Shown here: positions 28,359-37,061 of the stretch, in pieces | How the letters are laid out: each line of letters opens with the position of its first letter | Position numbering within the stretch: position 1 is the first letter of the stretch | Source of the DNA: JAPLDB01 sp038206355 | GTDB taxonomy: Bacteria; Bacteroidota; Bacteroidia; AKYH767-A; 2013-40CM-41-45 | Assembly: GCA_038206355.1 (NCBI GenBank) | Contig: JBBRAY010000016.1 | Span: 10,416-74,415 of the forward strand | DNA: 64,000 nt | Direction of reading: 5' to 3' | Position numbers and translations under genes: made by a program | The notes under the pieces: generated by a model | What the model saw: the letters and a program-made list of their open reading frames with translations, nothing else | What the model was told of the DNA's origin: nothing | The model's database searches: none

Positions 28359-29576
28359 TTACTTTGGATAACACAAATAATATTTCTCCACGGGTTCACT
28401 CATGGCGCTGATGTTTAGCGTATCGGCTGCCTCTGCAATGTCTTTCACCGTTCCGTCTTTATACAGGATGTTGATCTTATCGTAACGGCTGCTGTAGGCG
28501 TTGTTCACGAGTTTGTCTTCGATTACAAAGTAAGCACACTCCTCATCAGTAAGGTCATTCTTTCTTTTCACATCAGCCTTTATTTCTTCTATTTCCTTAG
28601 CTGTAAATGGCGTATCCTGAATCCTTATTTTAAAAAGATTTCTGTTGATGATTGCTTTACACAGACGACTCAGTACTTTATCAGAATGTGAGCACCAGAC
28701 TTTAACCGAAGAAGTTATATCGCTGTCATCGAGCATCGCAAAAGTATCCAGCAATGATGGATCATTGATAAAATCTGCTTTGGTAAAATTATTTGAAAGG
28801 AAAAGTTTGAAAGCCGGAGTACCGAATAAATCATTCCCTTCCATGACAAGTTTTCTTGCACGTTTCAGAATGTTGATGAGCAACCCTTCTGCACTCACCA
28901 CTGTCTTGTGGAGATACACCTGCCAGTACATAAGCCTTCTCGCGACTAAAAATTTTTCAATGGAATAAATTCCTTTGGCTTCAATAGCCAGTTCGTCGTC
29001 ATGCACTTCCAGCATTTTAATTATTCTGTCCTGTGAAATAACACCTTCTGATACCCCGGTAAAAAAACTGTCGCGGCATAAATAATCGAGTCTGTCCATG
29101 TCAAGCTGACTCGATACCAACTGATGCAGAAATTTCTTCGGGTATTCATCCCTGAAAATTTTCATGGCTAAAGTGAGACCACCGTTGAAATCCTTGTTGA
29201 GCTTTTCCATCATCAGCAATGAAAGCTCTTCATGTCTGATCCCTTCAGCGATGCTGTCTTCCAGCGCATGAGAAAACGGACCGTGACCGATATCATGTAA
29301 AAGAATTGCTATGAGAACTCCTTCTTCCTCTTCCTCGAGAATGAAATGGCCTTTTGATTTCAATACTTCAATGGCAAGGTGCATCAGGTGCATGGCTCCG
29401 AGTGCATGGTGAAAGCGGGTGTGGTTGGCTCCGGGATAAACGAGGTGCGTCATACCCAACTGCCTGATCCTCCGCAATCGTTGAAAGTAAGGGTGTTGAA
29501 TTAAATCCATCACACGCTCATTGGGCATAGTGATGATGCCGTATATCGGATCGTTGAGAATTTTGAGAGAAGACAT
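28359..29576 (-). CDS. HD-domain phosphohydrolase (SAMHD1/dGTPase-like)
   Basis: About 405 residues from the ATG at 29576 (MSSLKILNDPIYGIITMPNE), which matches the family start. A 61-codon open upstream extension runs into repeat sequence and is rejected. The HD metal-binding residues are in HTRFHHALGAMHLM and in ILLHDIGHGPFSHALE, with a later QLDMDRLDYLCRDSFF. This arrangement is that of the SAMHD1-like dNTP triphosphohydrolase group, so dNTP or related nucleotide hydrolysis is likely. It is cytoplasmic. A long repeat-filled region lies upstream. Confidence 0.88.
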   Translation of the reverse strand: MSSLKILNDPIYGIITMPNERVMDLIQHPYFQRLRRIRQLGMTHLVYPGANHTRFHHALGAMHLMHLAIEVLKSKGHFILEEEEEGVLIAILLHDIGHGPFSHALEDSIAEGIRHEELSLLMMEKLNKDFNGGLTLAMKIFRDEYPKKFLHQLVSSQLDMDRLDYLCRDSFFTGVSEGVISQDRIIKMLEVHDDELAIEAKGIYSIEKFLVARRLMYWQVYLHKTVVSAEGLLINILKRARKLVMEGNDLFGTPAFKLFLSNNFTKADFINDPSLLDTFAMLDDSDITSSVKVWCSHSDKVLSRLCKAIINRNLFKIRIQDTPFTAKEIEEIKADVKRKNDLTDEECAYFVIEDKLVNNAYSSRYDKINILYKDGTVKDIAEAADTLNISAMSEPVEKYYLCYPK

Positions 29577-30204
29577 GGAGGGCGAAGATACGTTATCTTC
29601 AAATGTTTTATCGTGGAGAAAGAAGAATGCAGCCGTGAATATATGAGTAGTCAATAAACAAGAGTCAAGAGTCAAGAAAACCAACGGGTCGCAATTGAAA
29701 TTGATCGTTATTATTGAACTGCCGGTGGCCGGAAGCAAGATGAAGTTGACAAGAGACAATGAACAACCTTAATAAAGCAGGCAGTAGGCAGTGGACAAAT
29801 AACAGCCGGTAGAAATTGAAAGCACTTAACAATAAAGAACATGGAATAGCGAGAAGCCAAAATCAAGACACAAGAGTCAAGAAACCAAATGGTCGCAATT
29901 GAAGCTGGTCGTTATAATTGAACTGCCGGTGGTCAAAAGTTAGAAGCAGTTGGCAAGTACCAGCCAATAACAATGGGCCATATGAAATAAACAAAAATGA
30001 AAACAACAGACATTAGAAAATGAACAATCTGAAAAAAGCATGCTGTAAGCAGTAAGCAAGTAACAGCCAACAACGTTTTGAAGGTTGCAGAAGTGGAGGA
30101 TTAAGGAACCCTAAACTTTAGTTTACACACGGACTTTACAAGTACAAAACCAACTTTTAATTAAGCCCCAAAACCCGCTAACTCCTCCTGTTCGCAAAGG
30201 TTTT
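29577..30204. repeat. Intergenic repeat cluster (A1/A2 and B1/B2 units)
   Basis: No gene is supported in these 628 bases. An imperfect direct repeat of about 85 bases is present at 29669-29753 (A1) and 29874-29957 (A2); both contain GAGTCAAGAAA, GGTCGCAATTGAA and TTGAACTGCCGGTGG. A second unit starts ATGAACAA at 29759 (B1, to about 29859) and at 30020 (B2, to about 30075). It carries AGCAGGCAGTAGGCAG-like words followed by AACAGCC (29801-29808 and 30062-30068). A third B unit (B3) is at 30829. The GAF gene lies between B2 and B3. Confidence 0.7.
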
Positions 30205-30729
30205 CTATTTATTAGCAATGTTTTTCTGGATTTCCTTTATCATTAGTCTTGCTTGAAGCTTCAACTCAAATTGAGACATTACAATTCTTGAGAGTTGCCT
30301 GAGTATAGATGATTCTTGGGCATTCAAACTTCTCGGTTCTTTATCAATTAAACATACAGTGCCCAAATTATAACCATCAGAAGATCGTAACGGAGCCGCC
30401 GCGTAAAATTGTAATCCCAATATACCGGCAACTAATGGATTTGAAAGTGTACGGGGATCATTTCGCGCATCCTCTACTATATAAATATCCGGAGACAAAA
30501 TTGCCGAACTGCACAAACCGGGGCTTCTTGGTATTTCTTCTGCATCAAGTCCATAGGATGATTTAAACCAAATTCTATGCGTATCAACAAGAGTAATTAT
30601 TGCAATTGGCACATTGAATATTTTCGTTGCCAATGAAGTTATTTCGTCAAAGTAACCATCCGGGGGTGTGTCAAGAATTTCATACTTATATAAATTCTCT
30701 AGCCTTTTATTTTCTAAAACTTCTTCCAT
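30205..30729 (-). CDS. GAF-domain protein
   Basis: About 174 residues from the ATG at 30729; the frame also opens at a TTG two codons upstream. Nearly the whole protein is one GAF domain: ILDTPPDGYFDEITSLATKI, then IAIITLVDTHRIWFKSSYGL, PGLCSSAIL, IVEDARNDPRTLSNPLV and YNLGTVCLIDKEPRSL. This subgroup usually stands at the N-terminus of histidine kinases or cyclases, but here the protein ends right after the domain in a short helical, basic tail. It may bind a small ligand or a partner protein. It is flanked on both sides by B-type repeat units. Confidence 0.85.
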   Translation of the reverse strand: MEEVLENKRLENLYKYEILDTPPDGYFDEITSLATKIFNVPIAIITLVDTHRIWFKSSYGLDAEEIPRSPGLCSSAILSPDIYIVEDARNDPRTLSNPLVAGILGLQFYAAAPLRSSDGYNLGTVCLIDKEPRSLNAQESSILRQLSRIVMSQFELKLQARLMIKEIQKNIANK

Positions 30730-31144
30730 ATTCAAAAATAATGAAATTTTATTTAAAATGTCTCGAAATCTTTATTAACAGCAGATAATTTACAAAAACT
30801 GAAAACTATAGACCATAAACTGTAGAGAATGAACACCTTAAAATAAGTAAGCAGCAGGCAAGACACAGCCGGTTACAATGGAAAATAATTAACATGAAAA
30901 GTACATGAAATAGCAAGAAGCCAGCAGCCGGAAGCAAGTAGCCGGAAGCCAGCGTCTATTCATAAAAAGTTCTTCTGTTAGTACTTAGTCCATTACGATT
31001 GTAGCCATCGTTAATGTTCGTTAACAACTGAATCTTTCCTCTTTATAATCGTTACTGATTAATATGCTAAAAGAAAAAACTATGAATCGAAACATCTTTG
31101 CTAATTTTGACCGTCAGCAAAAAAATAATACTGACACACTTCTT
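30730..31144. repeat. Intergenic region with B3 repeat unit, upstream of porX
   Basis: The B3 unit at 30829-30953 repeats B1: ATGAACA-CCTTA, then GCAGCAGGCA, CACAGCCGGTTACAAT, ATTAACATGAAAAGTACATG and GAAATAGCAAGAAGCCA. It adds further CCGGAAGCAAGTAGCCGGAAG words. From 30960 to 31144 the sequence is unique and should hold the porX promoter. TAATTTTG at 31102-31109 is a perfect TAnnTTTG box 36 bases before the preferred start codon. Confidence 0.6.
31102..31109 (+). promoter_or_regulatory. Possible -7 box of porX
   Basis: TAATTTTG matches TAnnTTTG and lies 36 bases before the ATG at 31145. It supports that start over the more upstream in-frame ATGs at 31064 and 31082. I see no clear TTG at the -33 position. 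Confidence 0.35.
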
Positions 31145-32701
31145 ATGGACAAAGTGAATATTCTCTGGGCTGATGATGAAATAGATTTGTTGAAACCACA
31201 TGTATTGTTCCTGCAGGAGAAGGGATATGAAGTAACCACTGTTACCAACGGAAAGGATGCGATAGATAAATTTATTGCAAATCCTTACGACATCATTTTT
31301 CTTGATGAAAATATGCCGGGACTTTCAGGAATTGAAACTTTATCGAAGATGAAAAACATCAACGCTGAAGTTCCGATCATCATGATCACTAAAAGCGAGG
31401 CTGAAGAAATCATGGAGGAAGCAATCGGCAGCAAGATCTCCGACTACCTCATCAAGCCCGTTAATCCAAATCAGATCCTGCTCTCCATTAAAAAGAATCT
31501 GGAAAATAAACGCCTCATCTCTGAAAAAACTGCAACAAGTTACCAGCAGGAATTCCGCAACATCAGCATGAACCTGAGTGACAAGCTCTCCTGGAAAGAA
31601 TGGAAAGACGTCTACCGCAAGCTTGTTTACTGGGAACTGGAATTGCAGAAGAGTGCTGATGAAAGTATGTATGAGATCCTGACCTCTCAGAAAAGTGAAG
31701 CGAATATTCTATTCTCCAAATTCATTGAAACGAATTATGTAAAAATGCTGAAGGCTACCGATGATACTGTTCCGGTGATGAGCCATCAGCTGATGAAAAA
31801 GAAAATACTACCTGTTGTAGATGCCGCTCCTGAGCCGCTCTACATGATTCTGATTGACAACCTCCGTTATGATCAGTGGCGCATTATCCAGCCGATGATC
31901 CTTGAATATTTCCGGTTGCAGGAAGATGACCTTTACCTCGGCATTTTACCTACGGCTACCCAATATTCCCGCAACGCCATTTTCGCCGGTCTTATGCCTT
32001 CTGAAATTGAACAGCGTTTCCCTAACCTCTGGCTGAATGACGAAGAAGAAGGTGGAAAGAACATGCATGAAAAGGAATTTCTTGCCGATTGTCTGAAACG
32101 TTTCAGAAAAGAATACAAGCATTCATACGTTAAGATCACCAACAACGCCGACGGCAAAAAAATGGTTGACGATATTCATTCCATGGCCCAGAATAAACTG
32201 AATGTTATTGTTTACAATTTTGTTGATATGCTTTCTCATTCACGCACAGAAATGGAAATGATTAGAGAACTTGCAGACGATGAAGCAGCTTACCGTTCAC
32301 TCACACATTCATGGTTTGAGCATTCACCACTATTCGAAGCCATCAAATCCATTGCAGAGAAAAAAGGAAGAATAATTATTACCACCGACCACGGCACCAT
32401 CCGCGTAAAAGATCCCGTGAAGATTGTCGGGGATAAAACGGTGAATACAAACCTCCGCTACAAGCAAGGGCGGAATATGAACTATGACAGGAAAGAAGTT
32501 TTTGAAATAAAAAATCCGATTGATGCCATGCTTCCCCGTCAGCATCTAAGTCAGACGTTTGTCTTTGCGAAGAACAACGACTTTTTTGCGTACCCGAATA
32601 ACTACAACCACTACGTTACCTATTACAGGAATACTTTGCAGCATGGAGGTATTTCAATGGAGGAGATGATTGTTCCGTTTGCGGTACTTCTACCGAAATA
32701 G
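31145..32701 (+). CDS. porX: T9SS response regulator PorX (receiver + PglZ/alkaline-phosphatase-like domain)
   Basis: From the ATG at 31145 (MDKVNILWADDEIDLLKPHV) the protein has about 518 residues. A CheY-like receiver comes first, with the acidic pair at 10-11, the phosphoacceptor Asp54 in IIFLDENMPG and a Lys in YLIKPVNP. After a helical linker, residues from about 200 form a PglZ domain of the alkaline phosphatase superfamily (YMILIDNLRYDQWRIIQPMI, IITTDHGTIRVKDPV). PorX with the kinase PorY controls T9SS gene expression and gliding in Bacteroidota, and its C-terminal domain is reported to act on oligonucleotide phosphodiesters. No porY or T9SS structural gene is nearby. rpmH follows. Confidence 0.95.
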   Translation: MDKVNILWADDEIDLLKPHVLFLQEKGYEVTTVTNGKDAIDKFIANPYDIIFLDENMPGLSGIETLSKMKNINAEVPIIMITKSEAEEIMEEAIGSKISDYLIKPVNPNQILLSIKKNLENKRLISEKTATSYQQEFRNISMNLSDKLSWKEWKDVYRKLVYWELELQKSADESMYEILTSQKSEANILFSKFIETNYVKMLKATDDTVPVMSHQLMKKKILPVVDAAPEPLYMILIDNLRYDQWRIIQPMILEYFRLQEDDLYLGILPTATQYSRNAIFAGLMPSEIEQRFPNLWLNDEEEGGKNMHEKEFLADCLKRFRKEYKHSYVKITNNADGKKMVDDIHSMAQNKLNVIVYNFVDMLSHSRTEMEMIRELADDEAAYRSLTHSWFEHSPLFEAIKSIAEKKGRIIITTDHGTIRVKDPVKIVGDKTVNTNLRYKQGRNMNYDRKEVFEIKNPIDAMLPRQHLSQTFVFAKNNDFFAYPNNYNHYVTYYRNTLQHGGISMEEMIVPFAVLLPK

Positions 32702-32801
32702 TTGATTATTTGTGGGGTTGATTAGTTGATTAGTCGAAATAAATATTTCGAGCAATTATTTATGTTACCGGGCCAAACAAATAAACTAACCAACTAATTT
32801 T
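32701..32801. repeat. GTTGATTAG-arm element between porX and rpmH
   Basis: The left arm starts at the last base of the porX stop codon (GTTGATTATTTGTGGGGTTG, then ATTAGTTGATTAG). The right arm is AACAAATAAACTAACCAACT (32776-32795), then AATTTT. Between them lies a TCGAAAT/ATTTCGA hairpin (32734-32751). The core is degenerate (CCGGGCC). The right arm runs directly into the rpmH -33 box. Confidence 0.5.
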
Positions 32802-32828
32802 GCAGATTGGAATTGATTATTACCTTTG
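32799..32828 (+). promoter_or_regulatory. Promoter of rpmH
   Basis: TTTG (32799-32802) and TACCTTTG (32821-32828) are separated by 18 bases, close to the Bacteroidota consensus TTTG-N19-21-TAnnTTTG. The ATG of rpmH follows at 32870. Confidence 0.65.
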
Positions 32829-32869
32829 CCGACCGTTTTTGAAAATAAGCAAGAAAACAGTTATTAACG

Positions 32870-33031
32870 ATGAAAAGAACATTCCAACCCTCGAACCGCA
32901 GACGTAAAAACAAGCATGGATTTCGTGAGCGTATGAGCACACCTAACGGACGCAGAGTTATCGCTGCCCGCAGATCCCGTGGCCGTAAACGACTCACAGT
33001 CAGCGATGATATGCATGCTAAAGGAAAATAA
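32870..33031 (+). CDS. rpmH: 50S ribosomal protein L34
   Basis: A 53-codon gene. It encodes MKRTFQPSNRRRKNKHGFRE, then RMSTPNGRRVIAARRSRGRK and RLTVSDDMHAKGK. This is the strongly basic L34 sequence with the signature KRTFQPS at the start and the NGRRVIAARRSRGRK core. It has the short C-terminal extension seen in Bacteroidota. It has its own promoter (32799-32828) and terminator (33079-33105), so it is a single-gene transcript. In many bacteria rpmH lies next to rnpA and dnaA at the origin; neither is visible here. Confidence 0.95.
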   Translation: MKRTFQPSNRRRKNKHGFRERMSTPNGRRVIAARRSRGRKRLTVSDDMHAKGK

Positions 33032-33078
33032 ATTCCGAAATTCCTCATTGGGTAACCGGTCAGAAAAATAACAAAAGG

Positions 33079-33105
33079 TCCGTCAGAAATGACGGATTTT
33101 TTTTT
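33079..33105 (+). terminator. Rho-independent terminator of rpmH
   Basis: TCCGTCA-GAAA-TGACGGA is a perfect 7-bp stem with a stable GAAA tetraloop. It is followed by nine T. It starts 48 bases after the rpmH stop codon. Confidence 0.9.
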
Positions 33106-33409
33106 GCATTTTAGAGATAATAATGAGCCGAAGATAACCTCAGCCCGGCCTGTTTCATCATCCTCACCCCATGGTATACCGGGCTCCGATCTCATATTCA
33201 GCAAAAAATAATTATTTTTATCATTCCATGCTTATACCCTTTGATCCTCAAAATATTCCGATACCGATTTCTCAATTAGAACCGAAAAGCCGGGTGTTTT
33301 CAGGTAAAATAATCAGGCATATTCACATACTCTGTTTTATGATTTAATGATTCCTTTATCTTTGTCCGCAATACCTAAAAACCTTCATTTCTACCACTAA
33401 CAACTTCAT
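33106..33409. other. Intergenic region upstream of the DUF4476 gene
   Basis: No gene is seen. GCCCGG...CCGGGC in CAGCCCGGCCTGTTTC and TATACCGGGCT (33152-33187) forms an imperfect hairpin. TATCTTTG at 33357-33364 is a perfect -7 box 45 bases before the ATG at 33410, with TCTG 22 bases upstream as a weak -33. Confidence 0.45.
33357..33364 (+). promoter_or_regulatory. -7 box of the DUF4476 gene
   Basis: TATCTTTG matches TAnnTTTG at a sensible distance (45 bases) from the start codon at 33410. Confidence 0.45.
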
Positions 33410-34360
33410 ATGAAAATCAATTTACTTTATGTTGCCTTATTTTTGGCAGCTCCAATTTTTTCCGGTGCACAAACTTCCAACGCAATATTTTTTGCTGAGA
33501 ATGGAGAGCATTTCAATTTAGTCCTCAATGGCATTCTTCAGAATGAAAAAGCCGAGACAAACGTAAAACTTACCGGACTGAACGCTCCTTCTTATAAGAC
33601 GCGTGTAATTTTCGAAGATAAATCTCTGGGTATGGTTGATTACACCTTAAACTTCGTTGACATGGGCGCAGAAGTGACTTATGCCATCAGGAAAAATAAT
33701 AAAGGAGCGTATGTTATCAGATATGTAAGCGAAATTCCGCTTGCACAGGCGCCTCCTTCGGCACCCAATCAGACCGTAATTGTTTACTCCACAGCACCGG
33801 CAGTGGGGGGTTCTACCACAACGACACGCCAGTCTACTACGACTTCGTCAGGACATCCTGATAATGTAAGTATTAATATGGGTGTGAATGTTGACGGAAC
33901 AGGCGGCGGGTTAAATATGAATATATCGGGTATGGATGGAAATATGGAAAGCACTTCTACCACGACAACGACTACAACACATACCAGCACTACTACTTAC
34001 CAGGAACCGCCTCCTCCTGTCCAAACCGTTGTTTATGTTGATGGATACAATGGTAAAGTAGGTTGCCCTGTTCCAATGAGCCGTGGTGATTTTGATTCAT
34101 TTAAAAGCTCATTGGGTTCAAAATCTTTTGAGGATAGCAAGATGACAATGGCAAAACAGGTGCTCAATAACAACTGTCTAACCAGTTCACAAGTGCGTGA
34201 AGTGATGGGACTTTTTACTTTTGAGCAAACGAAACTGGATTTTGCAAAATATGCCTATGGTCATACCTACGACATCGGCAATTTCTATAAGGTGAATGAT
34301 GCTTTCGGTTTTGAAAGTTCCATTGATGATTTGAATAATTACATCAACGCACAGCGATAA
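33410..34360 (+). CDS. Secreted DUF4476-domain protein
   Basis: 316 residues. The signal peptide is MKINLLYVALFLAAPIFSGA. Residues about 22-110 form a beta-rich region (AIFFAENGEHFNLVLNGILQ, VDYTLNFVDMGAEVTYAIRK). A linker of about 100 residues rich in Thr, Ser, Pro and Gly (STTTTTTTTHTSTTTYQEPP) follows. The C-terminal 90 residues are DUF4476: CPVPMSRGDFDSFKSSLGSK, then DSKMTMAKQVLNNNCLTSSQ and FTFEQTKLDFAKYAYGHTYD. DUF4476 is common in Bacteroidota and its function is unknown. Predicted periplasmic or surface-exposed. The DUF423 gene starts 13 bases later. Confidence 0.9.
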   Translation: MKINLLYVALFLAAPIFSGAQTSNAIFFAENGEHFNLVLNGILQNEKAETNVKLTGLNAPSYKTRVIFEDKSLGMVDYTLNFVDMGAEVTYAIRKNNKGAYVIRYVSEIPLAQAPPSAPNQTVIVYSTAPAVGGSTTTTRQSTTTSSGHPDNVSINMGVNVDGTGGGLNMNISGMDGNMESTSTTTTTTTHTSTTTYQEPPPPVQTVVYVDGYNGKVGCPVPMSRGDFDSFKSSLGSKSFEDSKMTMAKQVLNNNCLTSSQVREVMGLFTFEQTKLDFAKYAYGHTYDIGNFYKVNDAFGFESSIDDLNNYINAQR

Positions 34361-34373
34361 AACACAATTTATT

Positions 34374-34769
34374 TTGAACAGACTTTTCCTTGCCTCCGGT
34401 TCTGCTTTGGCGGCGTTGGCAGTAATATTAGGGGCATTCGGAGCACATGCATTAAAGGCGAGGATGGAACCTGACCAATTGCAGGTTTTTGAGACCGGTG
34501 TGAAATACCAGATGTATCATGCTCTAGCATTAATTTTTCTTGGAATTATTTTTGAGAAATTCAATTCTTCAACGACTCTTTATTCTGGATATTTTTTTCT
34601 TGCGGGAATTATTTTTTTCAGCGGATCTTTATACCTCTTGTCAGCAAGAGATATTCTTGGAATTTCATCATGGAAATTTTTAGGACCGGTAACACCTCTC
34701 GGTGGACTGTGTTTTGTCATAGGCTGGGGAATGCTATTATTTTCGATTTTAAAAAACAAAGCGCTATGA
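34374..34769 (+). CDS. DUF423 family membrane protein
   Basis: 131 residues with four membrane helices. The conserved N-terminal block ASGSALAALAVILGAFGAHA, then LKARMEPDQLQVFETGVKYQ and MYHALALI, identifies the DUF423/YgdD family of inner-membrane proteins of unknown function. SWKFLGPVTPLGGLCFVIGW is the conserved C-terminal block. The start is a TTG at 34374, giving the expected N-terminus, 13 bases after the DUF4476 stop. Its stop codon overlaps the next ATG (ATGA), pointing to coupled translation. Confidence 0.9.
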   Translation: MNRLFLASGSALAALAVILGAFGAHALKARMEPDQLQVFETGVKYQMYHALALIFLGIIFEKFNSSTTLYSGYFFLAGIIFFSGSLYLLSARDILGISSWKFLGPVTPLGGLCFVIGWGMLLFSILKNKAL

Positions 34770-35230
34770 AAATAAATTCCGCTATTTTTTCCTTCCTGAT
34801 CCTTGCACTCTGTTCCTGCAAAGAGAATAAACCTGTAACCGCAAAGCAAAATCCCAATACAGAAAGTAAAGCCGAAACGATTTTAACCGGGGATGCGGTA
34901 GGAATTGATGAGAATAAAACCATTTCATCTGAATCGTCTGATTCAATCATGAAATTTATAATCAGCTTTTATTCTATCGGAGCCGGAATTGATCGTGGCC
35001 AGACAGAAAAATTATTGTCTTTTATTGAATCTTTTGAAAAGAAATACAATCTGATAATTTCTTATTCAAAAATACACTGGGGGCGGGAAGGAGAAACGGA
35101 CTACTGTTTCCCTTTTAGAGGAGTTACAGAATCAACTGTTTCCGATTTCAAAAAAGGGGTTAAGGAAGCGTTGAAAACAGCTGAACACGTTCATTTTATT
35201 GAAAATCAGGCCTGCAGAAAAGGGAGATAA
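34766..35230 (+). CDS. Small lipoprotein, unknown function
   Basis: 154 residues from the ATG at 34766, which overlaps the DUF423 stop codon by four bases. The open frame extends upstream inside DUF423, but the lipoprotein signal MKINSAIFSFLILALCSCKE fixes the start. A low-complexity linker follows (to about 60). Then comes a compact alpha/beta domain (SIMKFIISFYSIGAGIDRGQ, then TEKLLSFIESFEKKYNLIIS) with GREGETDYCFPFRGV. The second part resembles a small ferredoxin-like fold. I do not recognise a named family. Cotranscribed with DUF4476 and DUF423. Confidence 0.75.
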   Translation: MKINSAIFSFLILALCSCKENKPVTAKQNPNTESKAETILTGDAVGIDENKTISSESSDSIMKFIISFYSIGAGIDRGQTEKLLSFIESFEKKYNLIISYSKIHWGREGETDYCFPFRGVTESTVSDFKKGVKEALKTAEHVHFIENQACRKGR

Positions 35231-35365
35231 TCTGAAGTTAAGATTTCTAAGGGAAATATTACAATTTCTTAAACATCATGTTACTCTTTATTGGTAACTT
35301 CTTGTGGTTATTTCAAATTCTCATTGGATTTTTTCCTTTTCTTTGCGCCATCAAAATAAAAGCTG

Positions 35366-36985
35366 ATGATTAATGAATTCGGGCTTAAAGCCAAAGATGC
35401 TACCGTTACTGATTTGGGGATAAACAATATCGGGGATGCATACTGGAACCTGACTCCTGCCGAGCTTGTTGAGGAGACTATTATCAGGGGTGAAGGGATG
35501 TTGACAGACATGGGCGCCCTTGCTGTTGACACCGGAAAATTTACAGGTCGTTCTCCAAAAGATAAATTTATTGTATGTGATTCGACCACTGAGAATACAG
35601 TGTGGTGGGGTGATATCAATATCAAAATTTCTCCGGAATATTTTGATCACATGCATAACAAGATGACTGCTTATTTGCAGGGACGCACCATATATGTACG
35701 CGACAGCTATGCATGTGCTGATCCCAAATACAGACTGAACATCCGGGTAGTTACAGAAACTCCCTGGGCCAATCTTTTCGCGGCTAATCTTTTTCTTCGA
35801 CCTTCCAGGGAAGAAATTTTAGCGAATGCAAAAAGTGACTGGAGCATTATTTGCGCACCGGGATTTCATGCTGATCCAAAAACTGATGGAACGCGGTCTG
35901 AAAATTTTGCCATGATCAATTTCACTAAGAAATTGATTTTGATTGGCGGAACGGCTTATACAGGCGAAATCAAGAAAGGAATATTTACTGTTCTCAATTA
36001 TGTATTGCCGAATGATAAAGAAGTGCTGAGTATGCATTGCAGCGCCAATATCGGCAAGGAAAAAGATACTGCCATTTTCTTCGGACTTTCAGGAACAGGA
36101 AAAACGACTTTAAGTGCTGATCCGAACCGTGGACTGATAGGGGACGATGAACACGGATGGGCGGAAAATTCAGTTTTTAATTTTGAAGGTGGTTGTTATG
36201 CAAAGTGCGTAAATCTGTCAAAGGAAAAAGAGCCTGAAATTTTCAACGCGATAAAATTCGGAGCACTGGTGGAAAACACTGAATTCTATGAAGGTACGAC
36301 CACAGTTGACTACGATAACATCACCAAAACAGAAAACACACGCGTCGCTTATCCGATTCACCACATCACAAATGCAGTGGAACCAAGTGTAGCCGGAATT
36401 CCCAAGAATATTTTCTTCCTCACCTGTGATGCCTTCGGTGTACTCCCTCCTATTTCCCGTCTCAATGCGGGGCAGGCCATGTATCATTTTATCAGCGGCT
36501 ATACTGCTAAAGTTGCCGGTACAGAAGTTGGAGTTACAGAGCCATCCACCACTTTCAGCGCATGTTTCGGTAAGGCTTTTCTGCCGCTTCACCCTACAAA
36601 ATATGCTGAGCTACTTGGGGAAAAATTAAAAAAGAATAAAGTAAATGTATGGTTGCTCAACACCGGCTGGAGCGGTGGTTCCTACGGAGTGGGTTCGAGG
36701 ATGAAACTTTCCTATACCCGCGCCATGATTACCGCTGCCATCAATGGTGAACTTGAGAAAGTAAAATTTGAGATCATGCCTGTATTCGGATTAAACTTCC
36801 CTTCAACCTGTCCGAATGTGCCGGATGAAATACTGAATCCCCGAAATACCTGGAGTGATAAAAACGCCTACGATGCGAAAGCAAATTCTCTTGCTGCTTC
36901 GTTTGTAAAAAACTTTGCGCAATATGCAGAGTATGCAAATGAAGAAATCCTTGGTGCAGCTCCGCGTGTTGTCGAGAACGTATAA
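35366..36985 (+). CDS. pckA: Phosphoenolpyruvate carboxykinase (ATP)
   Basis: Converts oxaloacetate plus ATP to PEP, CO2 and ADP; the entry step of gluconeogenesis. 539 residues, the normal length. TGRSPKDKFIV near residue 58 holds the substrate Arg. The kinase-1a P-loop is FFGLSGTGKTTLS (near 235) and kinase-2 is LIGDDEHGW. The ATP-binding end is in NTGWSGGSYGVGSRMKLSYT. It starts with an ATG at 35366 and has its own terminator. Cytoplasmic. Together with the citrate synthase and enolase genes nearby it forms a central-carbon stretch, though they are not one operon. Confidence 0.96.
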   Translation: MINEFGLKAKDATVTDLGINNIGDAYWNLTPAELVEETIIRGEGMLTDMGALAVDTGKFTGRSPKDKFIVCDSTTENTVWWGDINIKISPEYFDHMHNKMTAYLQGRTIYVRDSYACADPKYRLNIRVVTETPWANLFAANLFLRPSREEILANAKSDWSIICAPGFHADPKTDGTRSENFAMINFTKKLILIGGTAYTGEIKKGIFTVLNYVLPNDKEVLSMHCSANIGKEKDTAIFFGLSGTGKTTLSADPNRGLIGDDEHGWAENSVFNFEGGCYAKCVNLSKEKEPEIFNAIKFGALVENTEFYEGTTTVDYDNITKTENTRVAYPIHHITNAVEPSVAGIPKNIFFLTCDAFGVLPPISRLNAGQAMYHFISGYTAKVAGTEVGVTEPSTTFSACFGKAFLPLHPTKYAELLGEKLKKNKVNVWLLNTGWSGGSYGVGSRMKLSYTRAMITAAINGELEKVKFEIMPVFGLNFPSTCPNVPDEILNPRNTWSDKNAYDAKANSLAASFVKNFAQYAEYANEEILGAAPRVVENV

Positions 36986-37014
36986 TCCATCAAACACGAT
37001 CTACCAAAAATGAA

Positions 37015-37045
37015 AAACGTCCTGTGAAAACGGGACGTTTTTTTT
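37015..37045 (+). terminator. Rho-independent terminator of pckA
   Basis: AAACGTCC / GGACGTTT form an 8-bp stem with a ten-base loop, followed by a T run. It starts 29 bases past the pckA stop codon. Confidence 0.85.
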
Positions 37046-37061
37046 GTTGAATAAACTTTAT

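Noticed and set aside
29577..29759. N-terminal extension of the HD hydrolase
   Set aside because: The extension runs into A1/B1 repeat sequence and has no similarity to the family start at 29576.
29640..30960. CRISPR array in the repeat cluster
   Set aside because: The repeats are long, imperfect and irregularly spaced, and no cas gene is present.
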